A DNA stretch of 8,382 bases from Limiplasma sp045540635 (GTDB taxonomy: Bacteria; Bacillota; Clostridia; Christensenellales; Aristaeellaceae), in NCBI GenBank assembly GCA_045540635.1, contig JAZQHO010000164.1, positions 1-8,382 of the forward strand, read 5' to 3'. Of the stretch, positions 5,237 to 8,382 are shown one piece after another (position 1 is the first letter of the stretch; each line of letters begins with the position of its first letter). Position numbers and translations under genes: made by a program. The notes under the pieces were generated by a model that ran no database searches, was not told the DNA's origin, and saw only the letters and a list, made by a program, of their open reading frames with translations.

Positions 5237-6814
5237 TTATGTGATCTGATAGGAAAAAGTAAGAAAAGCGCCCTCCTGCTCATCCTTAGGGCAGTAGAGA
5301 TGCCCATCCCGGAATGCCAGAAACTCTGTTTCAAAATCCTGACACATGACGGATTGCACCAGCAGCAGTCCGGACAGGTGCTGCAAATGGGCCGGAAGAA
5401 GCGAGCGGCACAGGGCTTCCATCTCTTGGGTCAGTTTGCTGAGGGCAGGGCGCAGCCTGACTCCCAGCGGAGCGAAAACCTCCCGCACGAGCCTGTCATA
5501 CTGTTGGGCAGTGAAAATGACGAAATTGGGTTTCAGGCATTCGCCCTCCTTGGCAACAAAGCCTTTCTCGACAAGCGCAGCCAGTGATTCCTTCTCCGGA
5601 TCGGTCACACAAGCAAGGGAGAAACCGTTGCGGATCAGCTTTTTGAGCAATTCCCTGAGGCTGTGCCAGTAAGGCGTATAGGCATCCATCAGATCCTCGA
5701 TCTCGCTTCTGCCAAAAGTGTACAGACCAAACCACGAAAAATCGTCGTTATACATAGGGCCGTTGTAAGCCCAGCCCGAACGCAGGCTTTCGATCTCAGC
5801 ACCCCGCAGAAAACCCAGTGGCCAGTACCGGCCGCCATCCGGCCGGTAGGGGCGCTCTGGCAGCTCGATGGGCAGCGTCATCTGTCGGGTGTAGTGGTAG
5901 AGCAGCAGCCACAGCAGCTTGTTCATAGGCTGATCCGAACCAACGAAGCCAATGGAACGGATAAGTGCCTCATTCTCCAGCATATGCGAAACGATCACAT
6001 CGCATATGGCTGGCTTATGCTTTTCGAATAGAAGAGACACCTGGTTTTCCTGCTCAACGGTGCGGATCAGAAAATTCGTTGCATACCTGCCCTTCTTCTC
6101 GGTAACGAATTCCTGTTTTACGAGCCACTCAAGATCATATTCGATATAGGCACAGGCCACGCCCAGTTTTCGTGCGATCTCATCAGGGGTCTTGGGAGTT
6201 TGGTAGCATGCCACCAGTATATTCTGCATAAGCAGATCGTTTTCGATCTGCCGTGTAGCCAGTTCCTGCACGGCAATACCGTTGATGCCCATATGCAACC
6301 GGCTGGGACGATAGGTGTAGTTTGTTTTTTCCATGGCGGTTTTCTCCTCTCGCAGCTTTCGACGGGTATCAAACAAATACCAGCGCACCATGTTTTCGCT
6401 GATTCCAAGGCGATCAGCGATTCCTTTCTGCGGTATCTGTTCAAGGTAGAAGAGGATCATGGTCTCTCTCTGCAATCGGCTCATGCGAGTGATCTTCTCA
6501 TGCAGCCAGTTTGCCTGTACCTGCTTTTCCGTAGCCTCCGCTACCAGTTCCGAAGGATCCTCTACAGGCTCTGACAAAAAAAGCTGCGACCTGTTGTACC
6601 GCTTGCGCAGTCTTTTGCACCAAACAAACTTGGCAATACGGAACAGAAGATGTTCCGGCTCTCGGATGGGCTGTTTCTCTGCTGCGGCAAAGAATTGCAG
6701 CCACACCTCCTGAGCCAGCTCCTCAGCTTCGGCACGGATGCCGGTTCTGCTCAGCGCCCAGCGGAACAACGGCAGTGAGTAGGTCTCCACCCAGCATTCC
6801 CATTGCTTTTCCAT
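5237..6814 (-). CDS. ECF-like sigma-70 family factor with long winged-helix C-terminal extension
   Basis: The 525-residue protein begins with a sigma region 2 (about 8-75; AEELAQEVWLQFF at 30-42 is region 2.2-like, then a basic CKRLRKRY stretch) and a sigma region 4 (about 105-157; LQRETMILFYLEQIPQKGIADRLGIS with a helix-turn-helix). Typical ECF factors are 160-200 residues and end here. This one adds about 365 residues: a winged-helix-like segment (194-250, with TPDEIARKLGV as recognition helix), an aromatic-rich middle (320-370, including GPMYNDDFSWFGLYTFG), and a second wing-like segment (about 385-435). No membrane segment and no adjacent anti-sigma gene is seen, so activity may be controlled by the tail, perhaps by ligand binding; that is inference. 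AAAGGAGG lies 8-9 bases before the ATG. An internal ATG at codon 161 has its own strong ribosome site. It is a monocistronic unit bounded by terminators. Target promoters are unknown. Confidence 0.82.
   Translation of the reverse strand: MEKQWECWVETYSLPLFRWALSRTGIRAEAEELAQEVWLQFFAAAEKQPIREPEHLLFRIAKFVWCKRLRKRYNRSQLFLSEPVEDPSELVAEATEKQVQANWLHEKITRMSRLQRETMILFYLEQIPQKGIADRLGISENMVRWYLFDTRRKLREEKTAMEKTNYTYRPSRLHMGINGIAVQELATRQIENDLLMQNILVACYQTPKTPDEIARKLGVACAYIEYDLEWLVKQEFVTEKKGRYATNFLIRTVEQENQVSLLFEKHKPAICDVIVSHMLENEALIRSIGFVGSDQPMNKLLWLLLYHYTRQMTLPIELPERPYRPDGGRYWPLGFLRGAEIESLRSGWAYNGPMYNDDFSWFGLYTFGRSEIEDLMDAYTPYWHSLRELLKKLIRNGFSLACVTDPEKESLAALVEKGFVAKEGECLKPNFVIFTAQQYDRLVREVFAPLGVRLRPALSKLTQEMEALCRSLLPAHLQHLSGLLLVQSVMCQDFETEFLAFRDGHLYCPKDEQEGAFLTFSYQIT
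6332..6351 (-). promoter_or_regulatory. Internal Shine-Dalgarno and in-frame ATG inside the sigma-factor gene
   Basis: GAGAGGAG (6344-6351) lies 9 bases before an in-frame ATG (6332-6334), codon 161, exactly where sigma region 4 ends and the C-terminal extension begins. Starting there would make a separate 365-residue tail protein (MEKTNYTYRPSR...). The site is as good as those of ordinary genes in this window; whether it is used is not shown by the sequence. Confidence 0.5.
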
Positions 6815-6887
6815 TTTGCTCTCCTCCTTTCCGATGTGCTCTGCCCGGCCGGGTCATTGCACCTTATCAGTACCGCTGTCACAGGCC

Positions 6888-6916
6888 ATATTAGGCGGCA
6901 TGAAAACTTTTTTACA
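6888..6916 (-). promoter_or_regulatory. Weak candidate promoter of the sigma-factor gene
   Basis: TAATAT (6888-6893) is preceded after 17 bases by TGTAAA (6911-6916), which matches the -35 consensus at only three positions. The 148-base gap between the TRAP stop and the sigma-factor start must hold the promoter if the TRAP terminator is effective. A non-sigma-A promoter, for example self-activation by the encoded factor, cannot be excluded. A CCCGGCCGGG palindrome (6844-6853) lies in the leader. Confidence 0.25.
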
Positions 6917-6922
6917 CGCAAA

Positions 6923-6948
6923 AGCCGGAGTGTTCACACACTCCGGCT
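6923..6948 (-). terminator. Intrinsic terminator after the TRAP permease gene
   Basis: A perfect 11-bp stem (AGCCGGAGTGT with ACACTCCGGCT) closes a 4-base GTGA loop 14 bases after the permease stop codon. On the minus strand TTTGCGTGTAAAA follows, so the U tract is short, but the stem is strong and compact. Confidence 0.75.
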
Positions 6949-6962
6949 CGTTTGCTGTGAAA

Positions 6963-8382
6963 TTATGCTTTGGCAGAGTTATCCTTCTTGGAGAAGAGTT
7001 TGCCAATCATCACAAAACTTTCGGCAAGCACGGTGGAGACCTTCTTGCCCAAGCTCATACCGGCGTAGTTGTCGTGAGACGGCTCCATACGCCCGCCGAA
7101 CTTCTTGTTCTCCAGATCCTGCCACAGGATCGGGATGATGATGACGACGACACCAAGGATGTCGGTCATCAGGCCGGGCTCGATCAACAGCAGACCGCCT
7201 GCAAGGAACAGCAGCCGCTGCAGCAGATGTGCATGGCGGGTGAAGTACCCTTCCAGTGCAGCGGCGATGCCCAGCATGCCGAATACGGAGGTAACGCCGA
7301 TCTGCAGAATATCGTACCACTGAGCGCCGATAAAGAGCATCTTGTTATTGAAAACAAAGATGTACGGCACGATGAAGGCAGCGATGGCCAGCTTGACAGC
7401 GTTGAGGCCGGTCTTGAAGGGATCGCTCTTAGCAATGGCAGAGCCAGCCATGGCAGCCAGCGCCACAGGGGGCGTGATATCGGCAATGATGCCGAAGTAG
7501 AACACGAACAGGTGGGCAGCCAGAATATCGCAGCCAACGACCTTCATAACCGTGCCCGCCATGATGGTGGAGGTGATCAGGTAGTTTGCGGTGGTGGGAA
7601 CACCCATACCCAGAATGATGGAGGCCAGCATGGTGAAGATGAGCGTCAGGTACTGGTTGCCGCCGGCAAGCGCCGTGAGGCTGTTGCCCAGCGTGAGGCC
7701 GATACCGGTGAGGGTGATCATACCCACGATGATACCGGCCATACCGCAAGCCACAGCTACGCCCAGCACACTGCGGGAGCCCTTATCCAGAGAAGCAACG
7801 ATATCGATACCGGTCTGCACAGCCACATCACCGGCGATCTTGGCGGCATTGACCTTCTCCTTGCGCTCCTTGCGGGCTTCGATGGCACCGGTGATGCCGA
7901 TGATCAAATGACGAATGATATCGCAGATGACGCAGGTGGCAATACCTACCAGAGCAGCGAACACAGGGGTGTAGCCCATGGAAAGGAAACACACGATCAC
8001 GACCAGAGGCAGGATCAGGTAGCCACTCTTCTTGATGAGCGGGATGAAGGGAGGCAGATCCTTCTTATCCATACCCACAAGGCCGTACTTGCGGGCTTCA
8101 AATTCGATGATGATGTAGATGCCCACAAAGTACAGGATGGCGGGAATCAGCGCAGCCTTTACAACCTCCATATAGGGAACGCCGACGGATTCGGCCATCA
8201 GGAAGGCGGCAGCGCCCATAACAGGGGGCATGATCTGGCCGCCGGTGGAGGCAGTTGCTTCGACCGCAGCGGCAAACTCCTTGCGGTAGCCCAGCTTCTT
8301 CATCATGGGGATGGTGAAGGAGCCGGAGCCGACCGTGTTGGCCACGGAGCTGCCGGACACGGTGCCCTCCAGCGCGCTGGCC
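6963..8382 (-). CDS. TRAP transporter fused permease (4TM/12TM type), C-terminal part, cut by the window edge
   Basis: About 472 residues are visible; the reading frame stays open to the right edge, so the true start is outside. The first GTG in frame is internal, not a start. Conserved fused-TRAP segments are GTVSGSSVANTVGSGSFTIP, ATASTGGQIMPPVMGAAAF, and MGVPTTANYLITSTIM plus DITPPVALAAMAGSAIAKSD later on, all typical of the DctM large subunit in DctQM fusions. These secondary transporters use an ion gradient and an extracytoplasmic binding protein, usually of the TAXI class for this fused type, to import small organic acids or amino acids. The final ~120 residues contain an EPGLMTDILGVVVIIIPI membrane segment resembling the DUF3394-like tail of some fused permeases, then a charged cytoplasmic end rich in Lys. 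A binding-protein gene is expected upstream, beyond the window. The substrate cannot be deduced. Confidence 0.92.
   Translation of the reverse strand, partial: ASALEGTVSGSSVANTVGSGSFTIPMMKKLGYRKEFAAAVEATASTGGQIMPPVMGAAAFLMAESVGVPYMEVVKAALIPAILYFVGIYIIIEFEARKYGLVGMDKKDLPPFIPLIKKSGYLILPLVVIVCFLSMGYTPVFAALVGIATCVICDIIRHLIIGITGAIEARKERKEKVNAAKIAGDVAVQTGIDIVASLDKGSRSVLGVAVACGMAGIIVGMITLTGIGLTLGNSLTALAGGNQYLTLIFTMLASIILGMGVPTTANYLITSTIMAGTVMKVVGCDILAAHLFVFYFGIIADITPPVALAAMAGSAIAKSDPFKTGLNAVKLAIAAFIVPYIFVFNNKMLFIGAQWYDILQIGVTSVFGMLGIAAALEGYFTRHAHLLQRLLFLAGGLLLIEPGLMTDILGVVVIIIPILWQDLENKKFGGRMEPSHDNYAGMSLGKKVSTVLAESFVMIGKLFSKKDNSAKA

Noticed and set aside
6844..6853. CCCGGCCGGG palindrome in the leader of the sigma-factor gene
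   Set aside because: Self-complementary but without a loop, so it cannot form a useful hairpin alone; short GC palindromes are common at this composition.

Overview
The window reads almost entirely on the minus strand. It looks like chromosomal DNA from a moderately GC-rich (by eye), Gram-positive-type anaerobe, most plausibly a gut clostridium related to Faecalibacterium, Subdoligranulum or other Oscillospiraceae. Reasons are strong AGGAGG-type ribosome sites, sigma-A-like promoters, compact intergenic regions with intrinsic terminators, and the style of the metY, GH31 and fused TRAP proteins. Genus is a guess from protein style, not a database result.

Layout in transcription order, from the right edge leftwards. 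(1) The C-terminal two thirds of a fused TRAP-type transporter permease, open at the right edge, closed by a perfect 11-bp hairpin terminator. (2) A single gene for a 525-residue ECF-like sigma factor. Sigma domains 2 and 4 fill only the first ~160 residues; a 365-residue tail with two winged-helix-like segments follows. It ends in tandem hairpins, the second a good terminator. (3) A tight three-gene operon from a well-formed promoter: a cytoplasmic GH31 alpha-glycosidase, a MATE-family exporter, and a membrane M50 (site-2-protease-like) metalloprotease with a helical TPR-like C-terminal part. It ends in a 12-bp hairpin. (4) The N-terminal 85 codons of an O-acetylhomoserine sulfhydrylase (metY), running off the left edge.

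The genes do not form one obvious pathway: metY is sulfur/methionine assimilation, GH31 is oligosaccharide or glycoside hydrolysis, TRAP is solute uptake. The most unusual parts are the sigma factor with its large C-terminal domain and an internal ATG with an excellent Shine-Dalgarno; the GH31-MATE-M50 operon; a three-codon mini-ORF linking the GH31 stop to the MATE start through TGATG and ATGA overlaps; and two promoter regions (metY and GH31) whose -10 elements are covered by inverted repeats that look like operators. No RNA genes, insertion sequences, CRISPR arrays or long repeats were seen, and no stretch over 300 bases lacks a gene.
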